Origin: Stictocephala bisonia
Lineage: Eukaryota; Arthropoda; Insecta; Hemiptera; Membracidae
Assembly (NCBI GenBank): GCA_035578905.1
Contig: JAQJVL010002586.1
Span: 1-64,000, forward strand
Length of the DNA stretch: 64,000 nucleotides
Direction of reading: 5' to 3'
Part shown: one piece after another, positions 34,144 through 44,394 of the stretch
How positions within the stretch are numbered: the stretch's first letter is position 1
Layout of the letters: every line of letters begins with the position of its first letter
The notes under the pieces: generated by a model
What the model was told of the DNA's origin: nothing
Databases searched by the model: none
What the model saw: only the letters and a program-made list of their open reading frames with translations
Position numbers and translations under genes: made by a program

Positions 34144-35363
34144 GTAAGAATGAATAACTTAAGTTTTAAGAGCTTAGTGGAGTCAACTTGAACTATGTTA
34201 GCAAACGTGTTACAAACATTGAAAAAAAGCTGATATCTGCAGTGTTACATAAAAAGACATTCAGTGACAAAAAATAATCCTTGAGAGTGCTACGTGTATT
34301 TTCATCAAACAAAACTGTTAGTAAAAATGTAACATCTTACTACAGTAGAACTTCACTTATCCAAGGTAAACGGGCCACAATAATGTCGTTTAATGAGTTT
34401 TACTACGGATTTACACTAAGCACTATATAAACAATTCAGTTTTATTTTAGTGATAAAAACAAATATTTTATCGTGTGAATGTTAATAAAAACAAAGTATT
34501 GTAATCCATTACCCTAATAACATTAAGTTTATCTTTCAGACCCTACAAATCTTGTACGATAGGAAGTTATTTCTCTTGGAATAAGGTCAGTAGTACTACG
34601 GTATTGTCAATGACTAAACAAACACAACTTAAACTACCGTAATATACAGCGACACCTAACTTAGTTAATACAGTGATGTAATGAATAAGCCTTGAGCAAT
34701 AAATTAACACATTAAAAACTTTAATACAAAGAACTTATTCTTGTGACTGGTCAGGAAACTACTGATAAAGAGTGCATAAACCAAATAATTGCTGTTCTAA
34801 AAGTACCAAACACTCAACATATTGGCATAGTTATGTAGTTTATTGTCAGGGTACAGTTCTTGCTCAATATGTCCAGTGCAGTAAACAACAAAACAGTGCA
34901 CAGGTTGGGACAAAATCTCACCAGGTACATAGAACAATAACACATAGCAGTCTATTATTTTCTTAGTTTTTATAATATTATTGTTTTTGGGACCAGCCCC
35001 AAAGCAGAATGCTGCAACGGTGTATAAAAAACACAAATACTTTCCGCAAGTATCATATTATGGTACCACTAGTGTTGATATGGTAACCAATATAACTGGA
35101 AAAAAAACATTATTTATGTTGTGTACTTACCTAAATATATCTATATATCTAAATAACTGTAGTAGGCTAAACTATTGAGGTATTACTGTACCACTTGTCG
35201 ATGAAAGTGAATGGACTGTGATTTCCTTTCGGAATAAATCTGCAATTACTTTTAGAACATAATTTCTTTTCATAAAAGTACATTTGCATACCCCAGGTTA
35301 ACTTTGTTAAATTTATCTATTTACAATTGTATATAATGTAAATAACCCATATATATATATATT
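34144..35363. other. Intron sequence of the BTBD-like gene, no gene inside
   Basis: AT-rich. A single Tigger-like terminus (acagtagaacttcacttatc, near 34343) may be the remnant of a MITE. Small ORFs around 34772-35178 show no domain and are not called. Confidence 0.5.
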
Positions 35364-35705
35364 CAGGGTGTCCAGCAATAGGGAAAATAGGGACAACCTG
35401 GAAAAGTCAGGGAATTTTAAATGACCTGGAAAAGTCAGGGAAAAATCAGGGAATTTGAAACAAAACCTGGAAAATCCTAACAAGAACACCAGTCTGTTGT
35501 GATTTGTAATAGTCACTATATACTTGGGTGCGCTACAAAAAATCCTTTACTTTGTTCAGCACTAAATGTTAATTTTACATGCCATTCAATATTCTAAACT
35601 ACGAAAAAGCTACCTTAATTGCTTGGTTTCGCTTGTTCTACCTCATACAACTAGTTTAATATTGCTAAAAGTTTAAAACTTACTGAAATAATTGTCTGAT
35701 TAGTA

Positions 35706-37987
35706 CAGTAGACTCTCGGTTATCCGAGGTAATTGGGACCGAGACCACCTCGGATACACAAAAAACTCGGATAATCCCGAGATGGGTTGTACTGATAAGA
35801 AAAACGCGTAAAAATCGATAATTGTGTTACCATTAACATACTAATAGTACAAACTAATAAACTAACACATATAACTATATAAAATACAAAAACATTTACC
35901 TTAATCAGTAAATATTAATGTTTGAAAAAGTCTTTGATTGACTTTTGCGTAAGTTTCGTGCCTCTCTTTGATGCCGCAATGTTCCGCCAACGTTGAAAAT
36001 GGAGGACATCGAATGGAGTTGATTCCTCTTGTTGCTCAACGTATGCGAGTGCTCCTTCAAGTAACTTCAATCCCTCGGAATGAGTAATCTTTGGAGTAGC
36101 ATCATCTGTGTCTTCATCTTCTTCTTCTTCATTATTGTTTTTGTTTACAATGAGATCGGCAATTGCGTCGTCTGACAATTCCATTTCTTCGTCTCCATTA
36201 ATCCAATTGATTACATCTTCATTTATGATTGGTTCTTCAACTGGTAAATGATTAACTAGGTTGGCTAAATCGACTACACAGTCGTCAGTTTCCTTTTGCG
36301 TGTCGTTTGTTTTGTGCTTTATTTGGAATATGTTTTTCCACGATTTTTGAATCGTGGACACTTTTACGTCGTCCCACGCAGATGCAATCCAATAAGCAAC
36401 GTCTTTGACAGTGATTTTCTTAAGTGCATCCGTTACCGTCAGTCCTTCATCTAACTTGGCTAGCAACACTTGGAGAAGCCTTCGTCGATAGTTTCTCTTC
36501 ATTGCTTCCAAAACACCTTGGTCTAGGGGTTGGATGAGCGATGTCACGTTGGGTGGAAGAAAAACTGCTCTTATTTGACCACTAACTAAGTCACTTGCAT
36601 CCGGATGAGATCGCGCGTTATCTAGCAACAACAATGCTTTCTGGGGCAAGTTTTTCTGCTTTAAATATGCCTCAACAACTGGGACAAAATCGTTAAAAAA
36701 CCATGTTTTAAAAATGGTACAGTCCATCCATGCATTTTGTTGGTTTTTGTAAACTGTTGGCAAGCAATTTACTTGAACATTTTTGAATGCCCTTGGGTTT
36801 TTGGCTTTCCCTATTAATAGGGGTCTTAATTTTAATGAACCGGAAGCATTGCAGCAGTTCATGATTGTCACTCGCTCTTTACTTTTTTTGTAACCGGGTG
36901 CATTTGCTTCATTTTTAGCTGCTAACGTTTTCGATGGAAGCATTTTGTAATTGAGCCCGGTTTCGTCACAATTAAAAATTTGATCTGACGTAAGTCCATC
37001 ATTTAAGATTATGGTTTCAAGTTTTGAATAAAAACTGTCAATTTCAGATGGGTCGGCAGAAAGCTTCTCACCACAAATATTTAATTGTCGGATGCCATAT
37101 TTTTTCTTCCAGGTATCCATCCATCCTTCACTAGCACAAAAATTTTCCTCCCCATCCTTAAATTTCCTATGAAATTCAAGAGCTTTAGCTTGGAGCATGG
37201 GTCCACTTATAGGGCTGCCCATACCTCTCAACTGCGAAAACCACAAGTATAGCGCTTCCGATGTTTGACCATGATCTCCTTTCTTCATTGTCTTCCGCCT
37301 TAAGCCACTCGCACTTTGGTTAACCCACTGTTCGATTTCTTTCTTCTTTCGTCTCGAATCTCCAACAGTCACTTCACCGACACCCAACTCTGCAGCAACC
37401 TTCTTTATAGATTCGCCTTTTTCTAACCTTTTAATCGCATTTAATTTTGTTTCTAAGGAAACCACTACTCGCTTCCGCTTTAAACTCATTTTGCACAGTA
37501 AGATTCTCTTTCACACACACAAAAATGAACTTATAAAAAATAATTAAACGTATGAAACAAAACTAAAAACCACTTATTAAATAGGCCTACAAACTAAGAA
37601 ACATTAAATTAAAACACTTAAAAATTAACCGGTTTTAAAATACTGTAATACGCCGTTACTTTGGAACAATAAAAATGCAGCAAACAACCACGTTAGATAG
37701 ACAACTCAGACTGACTGACGAGGACGACTGACAAAATTAGAACAATTCTGCAATAAACTCAGTTCCTAATAAAAGGGGGTGGGTTGACTTCCGAGAACTC
37801 CGGCTCGACCTAGCAGCGACCGGTAGAGGCATTCCTGATGCGTGAATCGCTATATTCGCGTAAATTCGCATCCACACGCATTTAATCTCTACGATAACCA
37901 ACACGGTTGTGACCCGCCCTCTCCGACTTTTGCCTCGGTTAACCGAGGGCTCGGTTAATCTAGGCTCGGATAATCACGAGTCTACTG
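35706..37987 (-). mobile_element. Full-length Tigger/pogo DNA transposon (2282 bp)
   Basis: Terminal inverted repeats CAGTAGACTCTCGGTTATCC (from 35706) and CAGTAGACTCGTGATTATCC (read inward from 37987) are flanked by TA at 35704-35705 and 37988-37989, the expected target duplication. It encloses one intact minus-strand transposase ORF. It lies in the intron of the BTBD-like gene, antisense to it. Confidence 0.95.
35915..37489 (-). CDS. Tigger/pogo transposase, intact 524 aa
   Basis: The N-terminus has a CENP-B-type psq helix-turn-helix (SLETKLNAIKRLEKGESIKK...AAELGVGEVTV, residues about 10-45). It is followed by a CENPB-type second DNA-binding domain (residues about 50-140, SEALYLWFSQLRGMGSPISG). 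The DDE domain shows FNCDETGLNYKMLPSKT near residue 170 (first Asp), LLLLDNARSHPD near residue 287 (second Asp), and SLIQPLDQGVLEAMKRNYRR after it. The third acidic residue lies further on, within the D-x30-D type spacing used by pogo elements. An acidic C-terminal region (EEEEDEDTDD) ends in FFKH. The length is normal for Tigger transposases and there is no stop, so the protein may be functional. The enzyme would cut and paste the element at TA sites. Confidence 0.95.
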   Translation of the reverse strand: MSLKRKRVVVSLETKLNAIKRLEKGESIKKVAAELGVGEVTVGDSRRKKKEIEQWVNQSASGLRRKTMKKGDHGQTSEALYLWFSQLRGMGSPISGPMLQAKALEFHRKFKDGEENFCASEGWMDTWKKKYGIRQLNICGEKLSADPSEIDSFYSKLETIILNDGLTSDQIFNCDETGLNYKMLPSKTLAAKNEANAPGYKKSKERVTIMNCCNASGSLKLRPLLIGKAKNPRAFKNVQVNCLPTVYKNQQNAWMDCTIFKTWFFNDFVPVVEAYLKQKNLPQKALLLLDNARSHPDASDLVSGQIRAVFLPPNVTSLIQPLDQGVLEAMKRNYRRRLLQVLLAKLDEGLTVTDALKKITVKDVAYWIASAWDDVKVSTIQKSWKNIFQIKHKTNDTQKETDDCVVDLANLVNHLPVEEPIINEDVINWINGDEEMELSDDAIADLIVNKNNNEEEEDEDTDDATPKITHSEGLKLLEGALAYVEQQEESTPFDVLHFQRWRNIAASKRGTKLTQKSIKDFFKH

Positions 37988-38441
37988 TACTTGTTAAATA
38001 AGCCATAGACTTAAAATTTATGCTGGTTTTGGGGAAATAATAATATACTGCCGTTTTGCAAGGCATTGAAAATTGTCATAATTTAACAATAGAATAAAAG
38101 GTGTGTTTTTTAATACTCAAGGCTGCTTAAAAATATTTTTCTAATTCTACCTCTACTTCTATAAAGTAGTTTAAAAAGAATAATTATTGTAGGTAATAGT
38201 TTTGAAATAAATTATTACGGTTATCAATAAAAATATACATATGTGTATGTATTTGTGAAATATTGATATTTCTGTAATTAATAATTGTAATTGACTGTAC
38301 ATGGTGGTACATAATATTACTAAATTAAGTTAAATAGACAGATGTAACTATGTCGATTTGGGGTCAGGGAAATTTTGTATGAAATCAGGGATCGGTCAGG
38401 GAAAAGTCAGGGAATTTGTTTAAGGAGGTTTACTGGACACC

Positions 38442-38442
<1 letters not shown>

Positions 38443-38503
<61 letters not shown>
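38443..38503. repeat. (AT)n microsatellite
   Basis: About 55 bp of alternating AT directly right of the CAGGGTGTCC element. A shorter AT run lies on its left (35349-35362), consistent with insertion into an AT repeat. Confidence 0.9.
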
Positions 38504-38507
<4 letters not shown>

Positions 38508-38630
38508 AATATCGCAGAGCCAATGAATAGAACCTACATATTACACTTAAACATGAATAATTTCCATTATATTACTTTAGTTATATTAAAGTATTTTAAA
38601 ACTAATGAGCAACATTTATCTTATTTTCAG

Positions 38631-39289
38631 GTTGTTCTGAAGATGGATCAATTTTACGCAAATATATTTCACAACTGAAGCATATAAGAATCCGTACTTT
38701 TAAGCATGAAGACTTTTGCAAAGAAATTGTACCTACCAATATTTTATCTGATAATGAAGTTGTTCAAATATGCACCTCTCATGGAAAAGGTGAACCACTA
38801 CCTTGTATAATGGGATTTTCGGACAAAACTGATTTAAGACAGATAGATAAAAATGAGTTCAAAATTAAAGTATATGATGCAAGTACAAGTTTGTGTGAAT
38901 CAACCTTCATAATCACACCTACAAGTGATATAGTACTTTTACCACTTGAATTTGAGGCAAATTGTGCCCAATCATCAACAACAGATTACCAGTGTGAATG
39001 CACCATAATAATAGAGCCAAACAGCAGTAATTTGGATCTCAAAGAAACAGTTAGATTCAATGAGATGGTTGATTGTGGACAAATATTCAAAGTTCCATTG
39101 CCTTCCAAATACAGAAGATTGTCATCCAATAAATCCTACACATTCACGATAATCTTCGACTTGCCCCACAAAGTGTACGAATCTGATGTAATTTATACTT
39201 GTGAAAACTTTAAGCTTGAGTCCTACATGTGGTCTCCCTACTATTATCATTTTAGTTCATTGAAGTTTTTAAAACTGCCTTCAAAATGA
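38631..39289 (+). CDS. Terminal exon of the BTBD-like host gene (end of BACK, PHR-like domain)
   Basis: Begins after a clear acceptor (cttattttcag, ends 38630) in the phase set by the exon at 33993-34143. Residues SILRKYISQLKHIRIRTFKH and NILSDNEVVQICTS complete the BACK domain. The following 150 residues, with alternating hydrophobic strands (CECTIIIEPNSSNLDLKET, SYTFTIIFDLPHKVYESD), resemble the beta-sandwich PHR domain of BTBD1/2/3/6. The Cys/Gly-rich start usual for PHR is reduced, so the paralog looks divergent. The stop is at 39287-39289. In the known families the PHR domain binds substrate for a cullin-3 ubiquitin ligase; that role is inferred here. Confidence 0.8.
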
Positions 39290-39387
39290 ATGATGCCTTC
39301 AAAAACATTTAGTAATTGATGTAGTACTTAGTACATTTAGTAATTTGGTGTATTCTAGTTAGTTATAATAATGCCTTTACTTGTTAA

Positions 39388-40238
39388 CCCAACTAGTGGC
39401 AATTAAAAACCCTCTAGTGGCAGCCCGTTTTTCTATGTTTTGCAAGGTTATTTTTGAAAAATATTTAAAAATACTTCTAATTATTATATTTGGTATTATT
39501 TTACATCAATTTACTTGTAAAGTTCTGTATTATTATATAAAATAAATAACATGAGTATAAACATTTGTAATTTTTTTTCTTATCATAAAATTAAAAAAAA
39601 TGTTATCAATTTTTTTTGTTTGGGGGGGGACCCTACCTGGAAAGGTAATGTGCATTACATATTTCAAAATTCCAAGATATACAAGTTGTTCTAAATTTCA
39701 TAATCTTTCAGAAAATGTATAGTTTATATGGTTTATTACCGGTATTTATATATTTATAACAACAGTACCATAAATAGTGCATTGTACTGAAAATTGATGT
39801 TACTATGGCAACATGTTATAATTGTGTATACAATATTTATAGCTTCTAATATACTTAGACACAGTTATTTCACAATATCGTCAAGTTATTTCACTAACAA
39901 TTTAATGAAACATCGCATAAAACACTTCAAGATAGAATGCAAACGAACAGTTTACTAACACACAACAACAACAGAAATGGCGAACGGAAAATAGTAAACA
40001 ATGATTTCTTCTTTCTTCTCTCGATCAAGTTGTCATATGAATAAAACTATCGAAACTGATATCGTTCGATAGGTAATTTAACCGACTTTCGAATGGTATC
40101 GATTATTTCGATGAGATATGTATCTATAACTTTTTCATACGCAATATTCGCGGCAACGTTTGACCGTCCGAAAACGGACGGTCACCACTTGTTGAGAGTG
40201 TTAGACCGTCCAAAAACGGACGGTCACCACTACTTGGG
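39388..40238. mobile_element. 851-bp piggyBac-type MITE with TTAA duplication
   Basis: Ends read inward CCCAACTAGTGGC and CCCAAGTAGTGGTGAC. TTAA flanks both ends (39384-39387 and 40239-40242). Removing the element and one TTAA restores a normal satellite unit (cctttacttgTTAAagaatc). Near the right end lie two hairpins with GACCGTCC/GGACGGTC stems (40162-40183 and 40204-40225). There is no transposase ORF. Confidence 0.9.
39541..39546 (+). promoter_or_regulatory. Possible poly(A) signal AATAAA for the BTBD-like gene
   Basis: First canonical AATAAA after the stop codon, about 250 bp downstream, followed by a T-rich stretch at 39568-39580. It lies inside the MITE, so if used the 3' end is TE-derived. 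Confidence 0.4.
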
Positions 40239-41795
40239 TTAAAGAATCATTTCCAAATGTGTTCATGTTTAGTTAACTATTGTAGTGAATATATGAAGCC
40301 ATTTTACTTGGACTTTGCACCAATGTTAACAACCATATCACTTTAGTAATTGATGTACAACATTTGGTGTATTCTAGTCATAATAATGCCTTTACTCGTT
40401 AAGGAATCATTTCCAAATGTGTTCGTGTTTAGTTAACTATTGTAGTGAATATATGAAGCCATTTTACTTGGACTTCGCACCAATGTTAATAACTATATCA
40501 CTTTAGTAATTGATGTACAACATTTGGTGTATTCTAGTCATAATAATGCCTTTACTTGTTAAAGAATCATTTCCAAATGTGTTCATGTTTAGTTAACTAT
40601 TGTAGTGAATATATGAAGCCATTTTACTTGGACTTTGCACCAATGTTAACAACTATATCACTTTAGTAATTGATGTACAACATTTGGTGTATTCTAGTTA
40701 TAACAATGCCTTTCTTGTTAAAGAATCATTTCCAAATGTGTTCATGTTAAGTTAACTATTGTAGTGAATATATGAAGCCATTTTACTTGGACTTTGCACC
40801 AATGTTAATAACTATACCACTTTAGTAATTGATGTACAACATTTGGTGTATTCTAGTCATAATAATGCCTTTACTTGTTAAGGAATCATTTCCAAATGTG
40901 TTCATGTTTAGTTAACTATTGTAGTGAATATATGAAGCCATTTTACTTGGACTTTGCACCAATGTTAATAACTATACCACTTTAGTAATTGATGTACAAC
41001 ATTTGGTGTATTCTAGTCATAATAATGCCTTTACTTGTTAAAGAATCATTTCCAAATGTGTTCATGTTTAGTTAACTATTGTAGTGAATATATGAAGCCA
41101 TTTTACTTGGACTTTGCACCAATGTTAACAACCATATCACTTTAGTAATTGATGTACAACATTTGGTGTATTCTAGTCATAATAATGCCTTTACTCGTTA
41201 AGGAATCATTTCCAAATGTGTTCATGTTTAGTTAACTATTGTAGTGAATATATGAAGCCATTTTACTTGGACTTCGCACCAATGTTAACAACCATATCAC
41301 TTTAGTAATTGATGTACAACATTTGGTGTATTGTAGTTATAACAATGCCTTTCTTGTTAAAGAATCATTTCCAAATGTGTTGATGTTTAGTTAACTATTG
41401 TATTGAATATATGAAGCCATTTTACTTGGACTTTGCACCAATGTTAACAACCATATCACTTTAGTAATTGATGTACAACATTTGGTGTATTCTAGTCATA
41501 ATAATGCCTTTACTCGTTAAGGAATCATTTCCAAATGTGTTCGTGTTTAGTTAACTATTGTAGTGAATATATGAAGCCATTTTACTTGGACTTCGCACCA
41601 ATGTTAATAACTATATCACTTTAGTAATTGATGTACAACATTTGGTGTATTCTAGTTATAACAATGCCTTTCTTGTTAAGGAATCATTTCCAAATGTGTT
41701 CATGTTAAGTTAACTATTGTAGTGAATATATGAAGCCATTTTACTTGGACTTCGCACCAATGTTAACAACTATATTACTTTAGTAACTAAGTACT

Positions 41796-42669
41796 ATACA
41801 CGCTAATAACAATGCCATCTACTTTCAGCCCTCAGATTTCCAAATAGTTTCTTTTAATGAAGGGGCTTTTTAAGAATTTAACTTGCATTACATATTTTCA
41901 CGTATCTACCAAGCATTATGTATCATTCTATTTTTTTAAGTTTTAAAATAAGAAAACATAGTAATGAATAACTTAAGTTTTTTGATGTATCAAGTCCAAA
42001 TAGATATTTAAATAGGTCTACTTTAGTTTTCTATTTATTTTATTGCATTTACTAAATTTAAAAAAAATTAAAACTGATGGAACAACTAATACGTTCAAAA
42101 CAATATTCCTATTTTTGAATATTTATATAACATTAAAATGTACATAATTTATAATGATAAAAAACAAATAAACAATGTCAGGAGTCACCCTCAATACGCC
42201 TGAGCTTGCTGCCAATTACTTGCAAGTAGCGTTGTTAAACCTGACAAAACCACAGCACTTCAGTTATCAAAGGAAATACTTTGCGTTATTCATATTTTTC
42301 CATTCCTCTAAGCAATACCAAATTCAGCTAGTTTATTTGGTAGTACAAAAAGTTAATTCGTAAATGTTGTGTTAAACATAATGTTTTTTATTCTTAGCTA
42401 TTAGTTATACCCTGTATTTACCATATTGTACAGTTTATATCTGTATGCTGATTCATTATCTCCTGCAATCTGAGTTATACGAGTAATGAGTAACTTTATA
42501 GTTTTACCTTAAATTTGTATTGGTATTGTAAAAGTTTGCTTTTCATTTAATAAAAGCATTAGCCATCCTTTATTATTACTTATTTGTGACCATTCATGAA
42601 TCCTTAATTGCCTAATAATACATCTTATTTTGATGTACCAGTAATAGGTTTTAGAAGTTGAGTTTATTC
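41796..42669. other. AT-rich non-coding stretch
   Basis: No gene or element end recognised. The ORF at 42175-42363 shows no domain and is not called. Confidence 0.5.
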
Positions 42670-42985
42670 TCCTACTTCTAATGGAACTGAAGACACACAT
42701 TGAATTTCAAGGTTTCTGTGTGTTTAACACAGTTTGCTGTAGTACCGTACAGTGGTACTACAGCAAAAAATACGACTGTACGTGTATGGGCGGGCAGGTG
42801 GTTCAATGCAACTACGTGTATGAGCGGGCGGGTGGGTCAATACCACTGTACATCGTTCCTGATGAAACGAAACCACTTTGAAACAGCTGTATACCGAAGG
42901 CATCTGCCTCAAATATCGACCAATAAAACTTTGAAATTCAATGTGTGTTTTAAATTCCATTTAGAAGCGGAAGAAGGAGAACAAA
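42670..42985. mobile_element. Small MITE carrying a few copies of the GC-rich minisatellite motif
   Basis: Inverted ends of about 40 bp, left CTTCTAATGGAACTGAAGAC (from about 42675) and right, read inward, CTTCTAAATGGAATTTAAAA (from about 42970), share ACACACATTGAATTTCAA further in. The interior has tgtacgtgtatgggcgggc-type repeats (about 42777-42850), the same motif that forms the long array at 47205-47815. No target duplication was assigned. Confidence 0.6.
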
Positions 42986-43199
42986 CTGAACTTATATAAC
43001 TTAACTCTGCTGCTATAAGATCTCCAACTAACAACAAGTCCATCTCGATAATAAGAATTGTTCTGATAAAAAAACTTGTAATTATTGTAATTTTAGTCTG
43101 CATGAGAAGATAAGTGTCTGATTGACATAAATAGGTTCATGTTATCTTGTGTTCCTCAGTATTAAGTTTAACTGTTTTTAGTGGGAATGACTCATTCAT

Positions 43200-44050
43200 A
43201 CATAACATAAATTTACTAAGAAAACATTTATAATTTGATTCAATACAATCTAAAAAGCAGAATTCCTGCATTTCTTGCTCTAGATTATTCAAGAATTGAC
43301 AGAAATTTTCTTCACTGTAAATTCTAATCTTTTTGTATTGTTTTTAATATGAACTTCAATATTTTTGGAAATTGGTAAAGAAATTAAAAGTATATTATGG
43401 TCTGAGAGACCAGGGTCAGTGTTGAGAATACTGTTGTTGCCCCAATTTAAAGTTGTTAAAATATTATCTATACAGCTTTTTGATCTACCTGTTATTTTTG
43501 TTGGTTTTTTGTTATTAATATCATAACCTTTCCTTTGCTAGGTTCTCAAATGATTCTGAAAATCTGTTCTTTTTTAACAAATTAATATTAAAGTCTGCGG
43601 CAATGGCAATATGTTTTGTTTTTACCTCCTTTTCTAGTGTTTGCATTAGAAGTTTTAATTTGTTATTGAACATGTCAGTCATAGAGTCCGGTGTTCTGTA
43701 TATTGCCACAACTAGGCAGTTTTAGTGATTTTATTTCTATGTAAGAACCTTCAAATATATATTCTTCGTTTAGTTTTAGAAGATCAGGTCTGTGTGTGAT
43801 TTGTAAATGATTTTTGGTTAGAATACAGGACCCACCCCTTGAATTATTTCTAAAAAACCACCTGCTAATTTGAAACCATTTAATTTGTTTAAAAAAAGTT
43901 GATTGGAGTGACTTATATTGTGTTCATTGAGGCAAATCTGAACATCATAATTAAATTTTGATAATAAAATTTCCAATTCATCAGTTTTTCCCTTGATACC
44001 TTGGATATTATAATGCAGTAAAGCAGGCCTTTTAGTTTGACTTTTTTCAT
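43200..44050 (-). pseudogene. LINE ORF2 endonuclease domain, frameshifted
   Basis: The minus strand reads LHYNIQGIKGKTDELEIL near 44030 (the start of an AP-endonuclease domain), then CLNEHNI near 43945, VAIYRTPDS near 43700, IAIAADFNINLL near 43605 (the GDFN motif) and TGRSKSCIDNILT near 43480. GLSDHNILLISLPI lies near 43405 (the catalytic SDH). At least three frame changes separate these. Similarity ends about 43150; the RT that should follow is absent. Confidence 0.75.
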
Positions 44051-44394
44051 CAATAGTAATTGGGCATCTTTCAGAGATTAGTTATTTTCCTTTGTTGTTT
44101 CCAGATCCTCTAAAAAGCTATTGCTATCTAGTCTAGAGTTACAAGATAGAGCAGGTTGAGAAAGTAAAGGTGTGCTAGGTCGAGGTACAGTTGGAGTGTA
44201 GTTTTTGACTGGAGACAAGCTTTCAGTTGAAGTGCGTTGACCACTAACTTGAATAGATTGGTACTGTTAAGTGAGATTAATTTGCTCTGTATTAGAGACA
44301 AAGCACCAACGTAGACACTTCACAAAGTCTTTATATGAAGATCCCTTTTGTAGAACTCTCGTAGCATGTTCCGTCATAATAATTTGGACAATTA

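Larger units (their letters stand above)
35364..38444. mobile_element. TIR element with CAGGGTGTCC ends, interrupted by a Tigger element
   Basis: Left end CAGGGTGTCCAGCAATAGGG (35364) and right end read inward CAGGGTGTCCAGTAAAC (38444) form short terminal inverted repeats. Both ends also share subterminal repeats of the type gggaaaagtcagggaatttg. The flanks are (AT)n, so the target duplication is ambiguous. No transposase of its own was recognised; its inner part is about 0.8 kb once the Tigger element at 35706-37987 is removed. Confidence 0.7.
39308..41795 (+). repeat. 160-bp satellite, about ten full units, starting in the 3' flank of the BTBD-like gene
   Basis: Units of about 160 bp (aatcatttccaaatgtg... 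atgcctttacttgttaa) recur from 40243, with unit starts near 40245, 40404, 40564, 40724, 40885, 41044, 41204, 41362, 41522 and 41681. The final part of a unit (tttagtaattgatgta...ggtgtattctagt...atgcctttacttg) is already present at 39308-39383, within 20 bp of the gene's stop codon. A MITE at 39388-40238 separates it from the rest. Copies differ by a few percent by eye. Confidence 0.9.
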
